In this document: positions 24,367 to 33,601 of the stretch, piece after piece
How the letters are laid out: each line of letters opens with the position of its first letter
How positions within the stretch are numbered: position 1 is the first letter of the stretch
Assembly (NCBI RefSeq): GCF_023734135.1
Contig: NZ_AP025730.1
Span: forward strand, 2,666,001 to 2,730,000
DNA length: 64,000 bases
Direction of reading: 5' to 3'
From: Sphaerotilus microaerophilus
GTDB lineage: Bacteria; Pseudomonadota; Gammaproteobacteria; Burkholderiales; Burkholderiaceae_C
Notes under the pieces: model-generated
The model's database searches: none
What the model was told of the DNA's origin: nothing
The model's input: the letters and a program-made list of their open reading frames with translations, nothing else
Program-made: the position numbers and the translations under genes

Positions 24367-26054
24367 AGACCGCCACCACGACCCTGATCGCGATCGCCCT
24401 GCTCGGGGCGGTCGGCGCGGGCAGCTACTGGCTGGGCGCACGCTCGCAGCAACCTCCTGCGGGCACGCCGGTGGCCGGTGCCGGGCCCGTGCCGGCCGCG
24501 ACGGCTGCATCGGGTGGGCCGCGCCGGCTGCTCTACTACCGCAACCCGATGGGGCTGGCCGACACCTCGCCGACGCCCAAGAAGGACCCGATGGGGATGG
24601 ACTACATCCCGGTCTACGAGGGCGAGGACGAGTCGGCCGCGGGCGGCGCGACCGGCCTGCCCGGCCAGGTCCGCATCAGCACGGAGAAGATCCAGAAGCT
24701 GGGGGTGCGCACCGAGGCCGCCGCGATGCGACTGCTTGGCCGGGCGGTGCGCGCCGCGGGCCGCATCGAGCCCGACGAGCGCCGCGTGTTCGCCGTCACC
24801 GCCAAGTTCGAAGGCTATGTCGAACGGCTGCACGTCAACGCGACCGGCCAGCCCGTCGCCAAGGGCCAGCCGCTGTTCGAGGCTTACAGCCCTGAACTCG
24901 TCGCCGCCCAGCGCGAGTACGCCATCGCGATGCAGGGGCTCGAGGCGATGAAGGATGCCGGCCCCGAGGCGCAGGCCAGCATGCGGCAGCTCGCCGATTC
25001 CAGCCTCGCGCGGCTGCGCAACTGGGACCTGTCGCCGTCGCAGGTGACGGCCCTGATGAAGTCCGGCCAGCCGCAGCGCACGATTTCGTTCCCGTCGCCC
25101 GTCTCCGGCATCGTCTCGGAGAAGAAGGCGCTGCAGGGCATGCGCTTCATGCCCGGCGAGATGCTGTACCAGGTGACCGACCTGTCGTCGGTCTGGGTTG
25201 TGGCCGATCTGTCGGAACAGGACATCGGCCTGATCAGGAGCGGCGCGAAGGCGCGCGTCACGACCACGGCCTATCCCAACGAGGCATTCGACGGCCGCAT
25301 CACCTACATCTATCCCACGATGAAGGCTGAGACGCGCAGCGTTCCCGTGCGGGTCGAGATGGCCAATCCGGCGCAAAAGCTCAAGCCGGCCATGTTCGCG
25401 CAGGTGGAGGTGTCAGTGGGTGGCAAGGCGCCGGTGCTGACCGTGCCGGACTCGGCGCTGATCGACAGCGGCACCCGGCGCATCGTGCTCGTCCAGCTCC
25501 AGGAAGGCCGCTTCGAGCCGCGGGAGGTCGAGATTGGCGCACGCGGCGAGAACCACGTCGAGATCCTCAAGGGGGTGCGAGCGGGCGAGCAGGTCGTCGT
25601 CGCCGCCAACTTCCTCATCGACGCCGAGAGCAACCTGAAGGCGGTCTTGGGGGGCCTGGGCAGCCATGCCGGCCCTGGCAGCCCGGCCCCGGGGGCCCTA
25701 CCCGCCGCGTCGGGCACGGCGGCGGCCCCTGCGCCCGGCCGGTTGCCGGCTCCTGCGTCAGCAGCCGCAGCCGCACCAGCCGCCGTCGGCCACCGGGCCG
25801 ATGGCACTGTCGAGGGCGTTGACCCGCAGGCCGGCACGCTCAGCCTCAACCATGGCCCGGTCCCGACGCTGAAGTGGCCGGCGATGACGATGGAGTTCAA
25901 GGCGGCGAACGTGGCCCTGCTGAAGGGACTGAAGCCGGGGCAGGCGGTGCGCTTCGAGTTCGTCGAGCGCCAGCCCGGCGAGTACGTGGTGACGGCGATC
26001 GCGGCGATCACGGCGACGCCGGGCGCAGCCGCTGCGCCACATTCCAGCCATTGA
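24363..26054 (+). CDS. cusB: CusB-like adaptor with fused C-terminal CusF domain
   Basis: Translation starts at a GTG that overlaps the cusC-like stop. The 563-residue protein has a membrane anchor (about 7-25), a CusB-type metal-binding segment (YYRNPMGLADTSP to DPMGMDYIPVYE, about 56-83), the adaptor core, an Ala/Pro linker (about 430-478), and a CusF domain (480-550). In the CusF part, H497, W505, M508 and M510 reproduce the Cu(I)/Ag(I) site of E. coli CusF. The fused chaperone would hand metal straight to the pump. The cusA-like gene follows 12 nt later. Confidence 0.92.
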   Translation: MKTATTTLIAIALLGAVGAGSYWLGARSQQPPAGTPVAGAGPVPAATAASGGPRRLLYYRNPMGLADTSPTPKKDPMGMDYIPVYEGEDESAAGGATGLPGQVRISTEKIQKLGVRTEAAAMRLLGRAVRAAGRIEPDERRVFAVTAKFEGYVERLHVNATGQPVAKGQPLFEAYSPELVAAQREYAIAMQGLEAMKDAGPEAQASMRQLADSSLARLRNWDLSPSQVTALMKSGQPQRTISFPSPVSGIVSEKKALQGMRFMPGEMLYQVTDLSSVWVVADLSEQDIGLIRSGAKARVTTTAYPNEAFDGRITYIYPTMKAETRSVPVRVEMANPAQKLKPAMFAQVEVSVGGKAPVLTVPDSALIDSGTRRIVLVQLQEGRFEPREVEIGARGENHVEILKGVRAGEQVVVAANFLIDAESNLKAVLGGLGSHAGPGSPAPGALPAASGTAAAPAPGRLPAPASAAAAAPAAVGHRADGTVEGVDPQAGTLSLNHGPVPTLKWPAMTMEFKAANVALLKGLKPGQAVRFEFVERQPGEYVVTAIAAITATPGAAAAPHSSH

Positions 26055-26066
26055 GCGGGAGGCGCC

Positions 26067-29000
26067 ATGCTGTCCAGCCTCATCCTGTGGTCCGGCCGGA
26101 ACCCGTTCCTGGTCCTGCTCGCCACCCTGTTCGTCATCCTCGGCGGCGTCGTTGCCGTGGTGAAGACGCCCCTCGATGCCCTGCCGGACCTGTCGGACGT
26201 GCAGGTCATCGTCTACACCGAGGTGCCGGGCCAGGCGCCGCAGGTGGTCGAGGACCAGGTGACCTATCCGCTCACCACCGCCATGCTCGCGGTGCCGAAG
26301 TCGAAGGTGGTGCGCGGCTTCTCGTTCTTCGGTGCCTCCTTCGTCTACGTCATCTTCGAGGACGGCACCGACATCTACTGGGCGCGCAGCCGGGTGCTGG
26401 AGTACCTGAACTTCGCGTCGAGCCGGCTGCCCAAGGGCGTGGCGCCCTCGCTCGGGCCGGACGCCACCGGCGTGGGCTGGGTCTACCAGTACGCCCTGCT
26501 GGCCAAGGACCGGACGCTGGCCGAGCTGCGCACCATCCAGGACTGGTACGTGCGCTACCAGCTGACCAAGGCCCCGGGCGTGGCCGAGGTGGCGTCGCTG
26601 GGCGGCTTCGTGCAGACCTACCAGGTGACGGTTGATCCGCTCAAGCTGCGCAGCTTCGGCATTCCGCTGATGAAGGTGTCGCAGGTGATCCGAGACTCCA
26701 ACCGCGATGTCGGCGGTCGCGTGGTCGAGATGGCCGAGACCGAGTACATGGTGCGCGGCAAGGGCTACCTTCGCGGGAAGGCCGACATCGAGCAGCTGGT
26801 GGTCAAGAGCGAAGGTGGCACGCCGGTCCTGATCCGCGACATCGCCCGCGTGGAGATGGCCCCCGATGAGCGGCGCGGCCTGTCCGAGCTGAACGGCGAG
26901 GGCGAGGTGGTGTCAGGCATCGCGATGTCACGCTTCGGGCAGAACGCGCTGGAGGTGATCCACCACCTCAAGGCCAAGGTGGCCGAGATCTCGGCTGGCC
27001 TGCCCGAGGGCGTCACGATCCAGGCGGTCTATGACCGCTCGGACCTGATCCACCGCGCGATCAAGAACCTTTCGTGGACCTTGGTCGAAGAGAGCGTGAT
27101 CGTGGCCGTGGTGTGCGTCGTGTTCCTGATGCACGTGCGCTCCGCGCTGGTGGCCATCCTGATGCTGCCGGTGGGCGTGCTCATCTCGATCATCGCGATG
27201 CGCCTGCTCGGCATGAACTCCAACATCATGAGCCTGGGCGGCATCGCGATCGCGATCGGCGCGATGGTCGACGCGGCCATCGTGATGATCGAGAACGCCC
27301 ACAAGCACCTGGAGCGGCTGGACCGCAGCCGGCCCGTCCACAGCCTGCGTGACCGCGCCGACGCGATGGTCCAGGCCTGCCAGGAGGTGGGGCCGGCGCT
27401 GTTCTTCTCGCTGCTGATCATCACCGTGTCCTTCCTGCCGGTGTTCACGCTCGAATCCCAGGAGGGCCGGCTGTTCTCGCCGCTGGCCTACACCAAGACC
27501 TTCGCGATGGCCGGCTCGGCGCTGCTGTCGGTGACGCTGGTGCCGGTGCTGATGCTGCTGTTCATCCGCGGCCGGATCCTGCCGGAGGCGAAGAACCCGG
27601 TGAACCGCTTCCTGATCTGGGTCTACCGCCCGATCATCGAAGCCGTCATGCGCTGGAAGAAGCTGACCCTCGCGCTGGCATTGATCACCTTGGGGCTGTC
27701 GTACGTCCCGGCGTCGCGGCTCGGCAGCGAGTTCATGCCCACCCTCAACGAGGGCACGTTGCTGTACATGCCGGCCTCGCTGCCGGGCATGTCCATCACC
27801 AAGGCCGCCGAGGTGCTGCAGACGCAGGACAAGATCATCAAGAGCTTTCCGGAAGTGGCCTCGGTGTACGGCAAGGCCGGCCGGGCCAACACCGCCACCG
27901 ACCCGGCCCCGACCGAGATGTTCGAGACCGTCATCAACCTGAAGCCCCAGGATCAATGGCGCCCGGGCATGACCACCGACAAGCTGATCGCCGAGATGGA
28001 CCGGGCGCTGCAGTTCCCGGGCGTGTCCAACGCCTGGACCATGCCGATCAAGGCGCGCATCGACATGCTGTCCACCGGCATCCGCACGCCCATCGGCATC
28101 AAGGTCTTCGGCAAGGACCTGGGCGAGATGGAGCAGCTGGCCAAGCAGATCGAGGCGGTGGTCAAGACCGTGCCTGGCACCACCTCGGCCTTCGCCGAGC
28201 GCCTGACCGGCGGCAGCTACCTCCACGTCGAGCCCGACCGCGCGGCGCTGGCCCGCTACGGCCTGACGGTGGGTGAGCTGCTCGACGTGGTCGGCACCGC
28301 CCTGGGCGGCGAAATGGTCACCACCACCGTCGAGGGCCGCGAGCGCTTCGGCGTCACCGTGCGTTATCCGCGCGAGCTGCGCAGCCACCCCGAGCAGATC
28401 GAGCGCGAGGTGCTGGTGCCGATCATGGGTGGGGCCGGGGTGACCACGACCGTGCCGCTGGGCCAGGTGGCCAAGGTGGTCGTGGCGCGCGGCACACCAG
28501 GCATCCGCACCGAGAACGCCCTGTTGTCGGCGTACATCTTCGTTGACATCCGCGAGCGCGACATCGGCTCCTACGTCGCCGATGCACGCCGGGTCGTGGC
28601 CGAGCAGGTGAAGTTCCCGCCCGGCTACTACATCACCTGGAGCGGCCAGTTCGAGTACATGGAGCGCGCGGTCGAGAAGATGAAGATCGTCATCCCGGTG
28701 ACCCTGCTGACGATCTTCCTGCTGCTGTACCTGAACTTCCGGCGTCTGACCGAGACGCTGATCGTCATGCTGTCGGTGCCCTTCGCGCTGGTGGGGGGCG
28801 TGTGGCTGATGTGGTGGCTCGACTACAACCTGTCGGTGGCCGTGGCGGTGGGCTTCATCGCCCTGGCCGGGGTGGCGGCCGAGACCGGTGTGGTGATGCT
28901 GATCTACCTCGACCACGCCTGGCAGGAGGCCCGGCAACGCTGCCGCCAGGAGGGCCGCGTCCCCGGCGCCACCGACCTGTATGCCGCCGTCATGGAAGGC

Positions 29001-29282
29001 GCGGTCGAGCGCGTGCGCCCCAAGATGATGACCGTCGTGGCCATCATGGCCGGCCTGCTGCCCATCATGTGGGGCAGCGGCACCGGCTCGGAGGTGATGA
29101 GCCGCATCGCCGCTCCGATGGTGGGCGGCATGATCTCCTCCACCGTGCTCACGCTGGGCGTCATCCCGGCGCTGTACGCGCTGGTCAAGCAATGGCAGCT
29201 GCAGCGTGCCGCGAACGCGGATGATGCGGCGCCGACCGACGTGGCCCCGGCCACCTCCGTTCCACCCACCCCCACCCCCTGA
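26067..29282 (+). CDS. cusA: CusA-like Cu(I)/Ag(I) RND efflux permease
   Basis: The 1071-residue heavy-metal RND permease has the TM4 motif GAMVDAAIVMIENAHKHLE of the HME family and the CusA-type periplasmic stretches TATDPAPTEMFET and ARIDMLSTGIRTP; the methionine in the latter corresponds to one of the CusA periplasmic metal-relay methionines. It uses proton flow to expel Cu(I) or Ag(I) from the periplasm through the CusB-like adaptor and the CusC-like channel. The three genes form a tight operon, with DUF411 as the fourth gene 11 nt downstream. Copper/silver rather than zinc/cobalt specificity is supported by the CusF fusion and the neighbours. Confidence 0.95.
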   Translation: MLSSLILWSGRNPFLVLLATLFVILGGVVAVVKTPLDALPDLSDVQVIVYTEVPGQAPQVVEDQVTYPLTTAMLAVPKSKVVRGFSFFGASFVYVIFEDGTDIYWARSRVLEYLNFASSRLPKGVAPSLGPDATGVGWVYQYALLAKDRTLAELRTIQDWYVRYQLTKAPGVAEVASLGGFVQTYQVTVDPLKLRSFGIPLMKVSQVIRDSNRDVGGRVVEMAETEYMVRGKGYLRGKADIEQLVVKSEGGTPVLIRDIARVEMAPDERRGLSELNGEGEVVSGIAMSRFGQNALEVIHHLKAKVAEISAGLPEGVTIQAVYDRSDLIHRAIKNLSWTLVEESVIVAVVCVVFLMHVRSALVAILMLPVGVLISIIAMRLLGMNSNIMSLGGIAIAIGAMVDAAIVMIENAHKHLERLDRSRPVHSLRDRADAMVQACQEVGPALFFSLLIITVSFLPVFTLESQEGRLFSPLAYTKTFAMAGSALLSVTLVPVLMLLFIRGRILPEAKNPVNRFLIWVYRPIIEAVMRWKKLTLALALITLGLSYVPASRLGSEFMPTLNEGTLLYMPASLPGMSITKAAEVLQTQDKIIKSFPEVASVYGKAGRANTATDPAPTEMFETVINLKPQDQWRPGMTTDKLIAEMDRALQFPGVSNAWTMPIKARIDMLSTGIRTPIGIKVFGKDLGEMEQLAKQIEAVVKTVPGTTSAFAERLTGGSYLHVEPDRAALARYGLTVGELLDVVGTALGGEMVTTTVEGRERFGVTVRYPRELRSHPEQIEREVLVPIMGGAGVTTTVPLGQVAKVVVARGTPGIRTENALLSAYIFVDIRERDIGSYVADARRVVAEQVKFPPGYYITWSGQFEYMERAVEKMKIVIPVTLLTIFLLLYLNFRRLTETLIVMLSVPFALVGGVWLMWWLDYNLSVAVAVGFIALAGVAAETGVVMLIYLDHAWQEARQRCRQEGRVPGATDLYAAVMEGAVERVRPKMMTVVAIMAGLLPIMWGSGTGSEVMSRIAAPMVGGMISSTVLTLGVIPALYALVKQWQLQRAANADDAAPTDVAPATSVPPTPTP

Positions 29283-29293
29283 GGAAGCGATTC

Positions 29294-29773
29294 ATGCAAC
29301 GACGCCACTTCTGCCACGCCCTCCTCCTGAGCGCGGGCGCACTCGCGGCCACCGCCGCCTGGCCGGCACTTGCAGCGTCGGCCACGGCCGAGGTGCAGGT
29401 CTTCAAGAGTCCGACCTGCGGTTGCTGCGGCGCCTGGGTCGAGCACATGCGCGCCGCCGGCTTCAGGGTCAAGGTGACCGAGGTCGATGACACCACGGCC
29501 GCGCGCAAGCGCCTGGGACTGCCGGATCGCTACGGCAGCTGCCACACCGCGACGGTTGCCGGCTACGTGCTCGAAGGCCACGTGCCGGCCGCGGAGGTCA
29601 AGCGACTGCTGGCGACCCGGCCCCAGGCCCTCGGCCTGGCGGTGCCGGGCATGCCGCCATCGGCACCGGGCATGGACGTTCCCGGCCGCAAGGACCCCTA
29701 TGACGTGCTGCTCATCGGCACGGACGGGCAATCCAGGGTCTTCGCGTCCTACCCCAGGAAGGCGGCAGGCTGA
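29294..29773 (+). CDS. DUF411 (CopG-like) periplasmic metal-binding protein
   Basis: This 159-residue protein starts with a twin-arginine-like leader (QRRHFCHALLLSAGALAAT) and then has the DUF411 core with SPTCGCCGAW (C42, C44, C45) and GSCHTA (C83, H84). CopG proteins of this family bind Cu(I) in the periplasm and are thought to help with copper resistance by redox cycling or storage. It is the last gene of the plus-strand cus operon, 11 nt after cusA. The C-terminal 25 residues (DVLLIGTDGQSRVFASYP) complete the usual domain. Confidence 0.9.
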   Translation: MQRRHFCHALLLSAGALAATAAWPALAASATAEVQVFKSPTCGCCGAWVEHMRAAGFRVKVTEVDDTTAARKRLGLPDRYGSCHTATVAGYVLEGHVPAAEVKRLLATRPQALGLAVPGMPPSAPGMDVPGRKDPYDVLLIGTDGQSRVFASYPRKAAG

Positions 29774-29849
29774 GGCCTCGGTAGGCATCGATCGCTCGCC
29801 GGGGCGTGCGCACAGCCGGTTGCCGTGCCGTCGCCGCGATGGCCATCAC

Positions 29850-29933
29850 TCAGGGCCTGGTTGCCGGAGCGCCCATGCGGTCCATCATCATCTGCATCAT
29901 GAACTGCGCCATCTCCATGCGCTTCTCCATCAT
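29850..29933 (-). pseudogene. Met-rich short frame downstream of copZ, possible gene remnant
   Basis: A 27-codon frame (MMEKRMEMAQFMMQMMMDRM then GAPATRP) contains ten methionines. It is in the same frame as copZ, and the open frame runs back without a stop to the copZ stop codon. The MEKRMEM...MMMDRM pattern resembles the C-terminal tail of small Met-rich periplasmic proteins in copper clusters, so it may be the leftover 3' end of such a gene. It could also be a real micro-ORF or chance; there is no clear ribosome site. Confidence 0.3.
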
Positions 29934-30002
29934 CGGATGGCGCGTGGCCAAGGGAACCCGGTCCTGGCTGCGGGCCTGACGATCAGCGCACCAGCGCGGC
30001 CG

Positions 30003-30263
30003 TCACGGGCGGTGCCCGCAACAGCAGCCCTGCGCAGGCGCGGCGGCAGCGCGGTCGGGCGCCTCGACCGGCACCGGCGTGTAGCCGGCGTCCTCGATGG
30101 CGTGTGCCAGGGCCGCGGCACTGGCCGAGGCGGACTCCACCTGCACCTGGTGTGTGGCCTGGTCGATCAGTACCTTGGCGTTCTGGTCGGTGGCCTTCAG
30201 CGCCTTGGTGATGGCACCGACGCAGTGGCCGCAGGTCATGTCGTTGACTTCGAAGGCAATCAT
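30003..30263 (-). CDS. copZ: CopZ-like heavy-metal-associated domain chaperone
   Basis: The 86-residue cytoplasmic protein is a single HMA domain with the metal-binding motif MTCGHC (C11, C14) and the family ending HAIEDAGYTPVPV. A C-terminal tail adds a QGCCCGH cluster (C80-C82) absent from standard CopZ, which could raise metal capacity. It should carry Cu(I) to the ATPase CopA. The gene is divergent from copA, and its promoter has the geometry of a CueR target. The frame is open far upstream, but the methionine at 30263 is the only start that fits the domain. Confidence 0.92.
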   Translation of the reverse strand: MIAFEVNDMTCGHCVGAITKALKATDQNAKVLIDQATHQVQVESASASAAALAHAIEDAGYTPVPVEAPDRAAAAPAQGCCCGHRP

Positions 30264-30292
30264 TGCTTGTTCCAGAGGGGGTTGACGCACTG

Positions 30293-30323
30293 ACTGTCCA
30301 CTTTCCCACTGTTGGAAGGTCAA
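30293..30323 (-). promoter_or_regulatory. CueR-type promoter of copZ
   Basis: On the minus strand, a -35 box TTGACC (30318-30323) and a -10-like GACAGT (30293-30298) are separated by 19 bp, the stretched spacing that MerR-family activators correct. The spacer holds the dyad TTCCAAC-AGT-GGGAAA. The copZ start is 30 nt downstream. Confidence 0.68.
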
Positions 30324-30374
30324 GCCACCTTGCCGGGAATCCACTCTGGCACTGGGCAGAATCATCGGGGGCCG

Positions 30375-30405
30375 TTGACCTTGCCAATGTTGGAACCTTG
30401 ACGAT
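30375..30405 (+). promoter_or_regulatory. CueR-type promoter of copA
   Basis: A -35 box TTGACC (30375-30380) and a -10-like GACGAT (30400-30405) are 19 bp apart, with the dyad CCTTGCCAA-TG-TTGGAACC in the spacer. This is the classic arrangement for CueR control of copA. Same -35 sequence as the divergent copZ promoter. Confidence 0.75.
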
Positions 30406-30437
30406 GCGTGGACATCGAACCCACTCTCGAGGCATCC

Positions 30438-32693
30438 ATGAACACCACTGCTGCCGGCCACGACATCGTGACGACCGAGACCACACTGCAGGTCGAAGGC
30501 ATGACCTGCGCCTCGTGCGTGGCTCGTGTCGAGAAGGTGCTGCGCAAGGTGCCTGGCGTCAGCGGCGCCAGCGTCAACCTGGCGACCGAGCGGGCGACCA
30601 TCCAGGCGCTGGCGACGGTGCCGACCGCGGCGCTGAAAGGGGCCATCGAGAAGGCCGGCTATGTGGCCAAGGAGGTTCAGGACGTCAAGGCGCTGCCGGC
30701 TGCGGGCCTGCCGGCCTGGTGGCCGGTCGCGGTGAGCGGCGCGCTGACGCTGCCGCTGGTCCTGCCCATGCTGCTGCAGCTCTTCGGCGTCATCTGGATG
30801 CCCGACGGCTGGCTGCAGCTGGCGCTGGCGACTCCGGTGCAGTTCTGGCTCGGCGCTCGCTTCTACCGCGCCGGCTGGAAGGCGGTGCTCGCCAAGGCCG
30901 GCAACATGGACCTGCTGGTGGCGCTGGGCACCTCGGCGGCCTACGGGCTCTCGGTCTACCTGCTGTTCAGGCATGCCGGGCATGGCATGCCACACCTGTA
31001 CTTCGAGGCCTCGGCGGCTGTCATCACGCTGGTGCTGCTGGGCAAGTGGCTGGAGCAGCGTGCGAAGGGGCAGACGGCCGACGCCATCCGCGCGCTCAAC
31101 GCGCTGCGCCCGACCACGGCCCGCGTGCGCCGTGGCGACGCGGAGCTGGACATCCCGGTGGAACAGGTGCGGGTCGGCGACCTCGTCATCGTGCGTCCCG
31201 GCGACCGCGTGGCCGTCGACGGCGAGGTCGTTGAAGGTCGCAGCCACGTCGACGAATCGCTCATCACCGGCGAGAGCCTGCCGGTGGCCCGGGGCATGGG
31301 CGACAAGGTGACCGGCGGGTCCATCAACGCCGAAGGCGCGCTCGTCGTGCGCACCCGTGCCATCGGCGCCGAGACCACGCTGGCGCGCATCATCCGCATG
31401 GTCGAGTCGGCCCAGGCCGCGAAGGCGCCGATCCAGCGCATCGTTGACCGCGTGAGCGCGGTGTTCGTGCCGGTCGTGCTGGGCATCGCGCTGCTGACCT
31501 TCCTGGGCTGGGTGGGCTACAGCGGTGACTGGGAGCACTCGCTCATCAACGCGGTGGCGGTGCTGGTGATCGCCTGCCCCTGCGCGCTCGGCCTGGCCAC
31601 GCCGACGGCCATCATGGCCGGCACCGGTGTGGCGGCGCGCCACGGCATCCTCATCAAGGACGCCGAGGCGCTGGAGGTCGCGCATGCGGTCACCGTGGTG
31701 GCGTTCGACAAGACCGGCACGCTCACCGAGGGCCGGCCATCGCTCGCCGCGGTGGTCGCCGCGCAGGGCTCGACGCGCGACGAGGTGCTGGGGCTGGCGG
31801 CGGCGCTGCAGAAGTCGAGCAGCCATCCGCTGGCCGTGGCGGTGATGGAGCAGGTCCGGCACGAGCGCCTGACGGTGCCCGAGGTGCGCGATGCCCAGGC
31901 CCTGCCCGGGCGCGGTGTGCAGGGGGTGGTGCGGGGCCACACGCTGGCCCTGGGCAGCACGCGCCTGCTGCGCGAGCTGGGCCTCGATGCCGGCGCGTTG
32001 CAGGCTGAGGCGCAGCAGCTCGGGCAGCAGGGCCGGACGGTGTCGTGGCTGGTTCGGTCGGATGCTGGCCAACAGTGCCTGCTGGGCCTCCTGGCGTTCG
32101 GCGACTCGGTCAAGCCGGCTGCGTTGGCCGCGGTGTCGCGGCTGCATCAGCTGGGCATCCGGACCGTGATGCTGACCGGCGACAACCGCGGCGCGGCCGA
32201 AGCCGTTGCCCGGGAACTGGGCATCGACGAGGTGCGTGCCGAGGTGCTGCCCGGTGACAAGGCGGCCGTGGTCAAGGCATTGCGCGACGCCGGCGAGGTG
32301 GTCGCCTTCGTCGGTGACGGCCTCAACGACGGCCCGGCCCTGGCCGCCGCCTCGGTGTCGTACGCGATGGCCGGCGGTGCCGACGTGGCGACCGAGACCG
32401 CCGGCATCACGCTGATGCGTGGCGACCCGCGGCTCGTGGCCGATTCGCTCGACGTGTCGCGCCGCACCTACTCGAAGATCAAGCAGGGCCTGTTCTGGGC
32501 CTTCGGCTACAACGTGCTGGGCATCCCGCTCGCGGCGCTGGGCCTGCTCAATCCCGTCATCGCCGGTGCTGCGATGGCCTTCAGCAGCGTCAGCGTGGTG
32601 CTGAATGCGTTGACGCTGCGCCGCTGGCGAGGCGTCGCCGACGGGCATGCCGCGGCGCCTGGCGAGCAGCGACGTGGAACCATGACGGTTTGA
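30438..32693 (+). CDS. copA: CopA, Cu(I)-exporting P1B-type ATPase
   Basis: From the start at 30438 (MNTTAAG) the protein has 751 residues: one N-terminal HMA domain (GMTCASC, C24 and C27), then the P1B-1 core. Visible motifs are TGES (actuator), the CPC copper site ([12 protein letters not shown], about residue 378), DKTGTLTEG (phosphorylation Asp, about 423), SSHPLA in the nucleotide domain, [10 protein letters not shown], and the TM7/TM8 signatures GYNVLG and [13 protein letters not shown] that mark Cu(I) transporters. It pumps Cu(I) from the cytosol to the periplasm. cueR begins 11 nt after its stop, so sensor and pump share a transcript. Confidence 0.96.
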   Translation: MNTTAAGHDIVTTETTLQVEGMTCASCVARVEKVLRKVPGVSGASVNLATERATIQALATVPTAALKGAIEKAGYVAKEVQDVKALPAAGLPAWWPVAVSGALTLPLVLPMLLQLFGVIWMPDGWLQLALATPVQFWLGARFYRAGWKAVLAKAGNMDLLVALGTSAAYGLSVYLLFRHAGHGMPHLYFEASAAVITLVLLGKWLEQRAKGQTADAIRALNALRPTTARVRRGDAELDIPVEQVRVGDLVIVRPGDRVAVDGEVVEGRSHVDESLITGESLPVARGMGDKVTGGSINAEGALVVRTRAIGAETTLARIIRMVESAQAAKAPIQRIVDRVSAVFVPVVLGIALLTFLGWVGYSGDWEHSLINAVAVLVIACPCALGLATPTAIMAGTGVAARHGILIKDAEALEVAHAVTVVAFDKTGTLTEGRPSLAAVVAAQGSTRDEVLGLAAALQKSSSHPLAVAVMEQVRHERLTVPEVRDAQALPGRGVQGVVRGHTLALGSTRLLRELGLDAGALQAEAQQLGQQGRTVSWLVRSDAGQQCLLGLLAFGDSVKPAALAAVSRLHQLGIRTVMLTGDNRGAAEAVARELGIDEVRAEVLPGDKAAVVKALRDAGEVVAFVGDGLNDGPALAAASVSYAMAGGADVATETAGITLMRGDPRLVADSLDVSRRTYSKIKQGLFWAFGYNVLGIPLAALGLLNPVIAGAAMAFSSVSVVLNALTLRRWRGVADGHAAAPGEQRRGTMTV

Positions 32694-32704
32694 GGAGCAC
32701 GGCG

Positions 32705-33187
32705 ATGGGCATGAACATCGGGGAAGCCGCCAAGGACTCGGGCGTTTCGGCGAAGATGATCCGCCACTATGAGAGCGTCGGCCTCCTTCCCGCGGCGGCA
32801 CGTACCGAGTCGGGCTACCGGCAGTACACCGACAAGGAGGTCAGCACGCTGCGCTTCATCCGCCAATCGCGTGACCTGGGCTTTTCCATCGAGCAGATTC
32901 GCGAGCTGCTCGGCCTCTGGCAGGACCGCAAGCGACCGAGCCGGCAGGTGCGCGCGCTGGCGCTGGCCCACATCGAGGAGCTCGACGAGAAGCTCAAGGA
33001 GCTGCAGTCGATGAAGGCGACGCTTGAGCACCTCGTGCGCTGCTGCCACGGCGACGACCGCCCCGACTGCCCCATCATCGACTCGCTGGCACAGCAGGGG
33101 AACGCGCCAGCGGCCGCCGCCGTGCATCACGCGCCCGGGCGGACCGCCGGGCTCCAGCCGGGGCGAGCGCGTCGCCGGGGGGCCTAG
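32705..33187 (+). CDS. cueR: CueR, MerR-family copper-responsive regulator
   Basis: The ATG at 32705, seven nucleotides after GAGGAG, gives 160 residues. The MerR helix-turn-helix (MNIGEAAKDSGVSAKMIRHY) is followed by the dimerisation helix and a metal loop with C114-HGDDRPD-C122, the same spacing as C112 and C120 of E. coli CueR, which gives +1 ion selectivity (Cu, Ag, Au). The tail after about residue 130 (AAAAVHHAPGRTAG...) is longer and more Ala/Arg-rich than in E. coli. It should activate the two 19-bp-spacer promoters upstream of copA and copZ. Confidence 0.95.
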   Translation: MGMNIGEAAKDSGVSAKMIRHYESVGLLPAAARTESGYRQYTDKEVSTLRFIRQSRDLGFSIEQIRELLGLWQDRKRPSRQVRALALAHIEELDEKLKELQSMKATLEHLVRCCHGDDRPDCPIIDSLAQQGNAPAAAAVHHAPGRTAGLQPGRARRRGA

Positions 33188-33217
33188 CTGGCACGGCGCC
33201 ACCGTGGACGACAGCCC

Positions 33218-33595
33218 TCAGCGCGCCAGCTCGACCGTCAGGCTCACCGGGGCGGGGCCCTTGTTGGTCCACATCCAGCAGTGGTCCTGCGCCGCTGAGA
33301 CCTTCAGCCGGTCGCGGCCGGCGCTGACCTCGGCCTGCCGGGCCGGGTACACGGCCTCCTTGCCGACGTGGTAGTGGATGTTGAACTCCACTGGCGCCGT
33401 GGTGGTGAAGCGCCAGCTGATCTGGTCTCCGGCCGCCAGGCTGCCGCAGGCCTCGATGAACTGGCCGGCCGGAATCTCTGCCTGGAGCGAGAAGCGCCCT
33501 TCGGGTGACCAGGCGATGTCCACGATGTGCGTTGCGGCGTGGGCTGAACCGGCATGGACGGCGGCGGCCAGCATGAGAGCGAGGGCGCGGCCCAT
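33218..33595 (-). CDS. Exported protein with FNIHYHVGK and CWMW motifs, unknown function
   Basis: The 125-residue protein has a cleavable signal peptide (to about residue 20) and a beta-rich body. Two potential metal-binding patches stand out: FNIHYHVGKE (H74, H76) and DHCWMWTNK (C106, M108), with a second cysteine at C50 that could form a disulfide with C106. I recognise the pattern from copper clusters of related bacteria but know no named domain. It is the last gene of the seven-gene minus-strand copper operon, 6 nt after the CusF-like gene, and converges with cueR. Confidence 0.65.
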   Translation of the reverse strand: MGRALALMLAAAVHAGSAHAATHIVDIAWSPEGRFSLQAEIPAGQFIEACGSLAAGDQISWRFTTTAPVEFNIHYHVGKEAVYPARQAEVSAGRDRLKVSAAQDHCWMWTNKGPAPVSLTVELAR

Positions 33596-33601
33596 CGCGA
33601 T

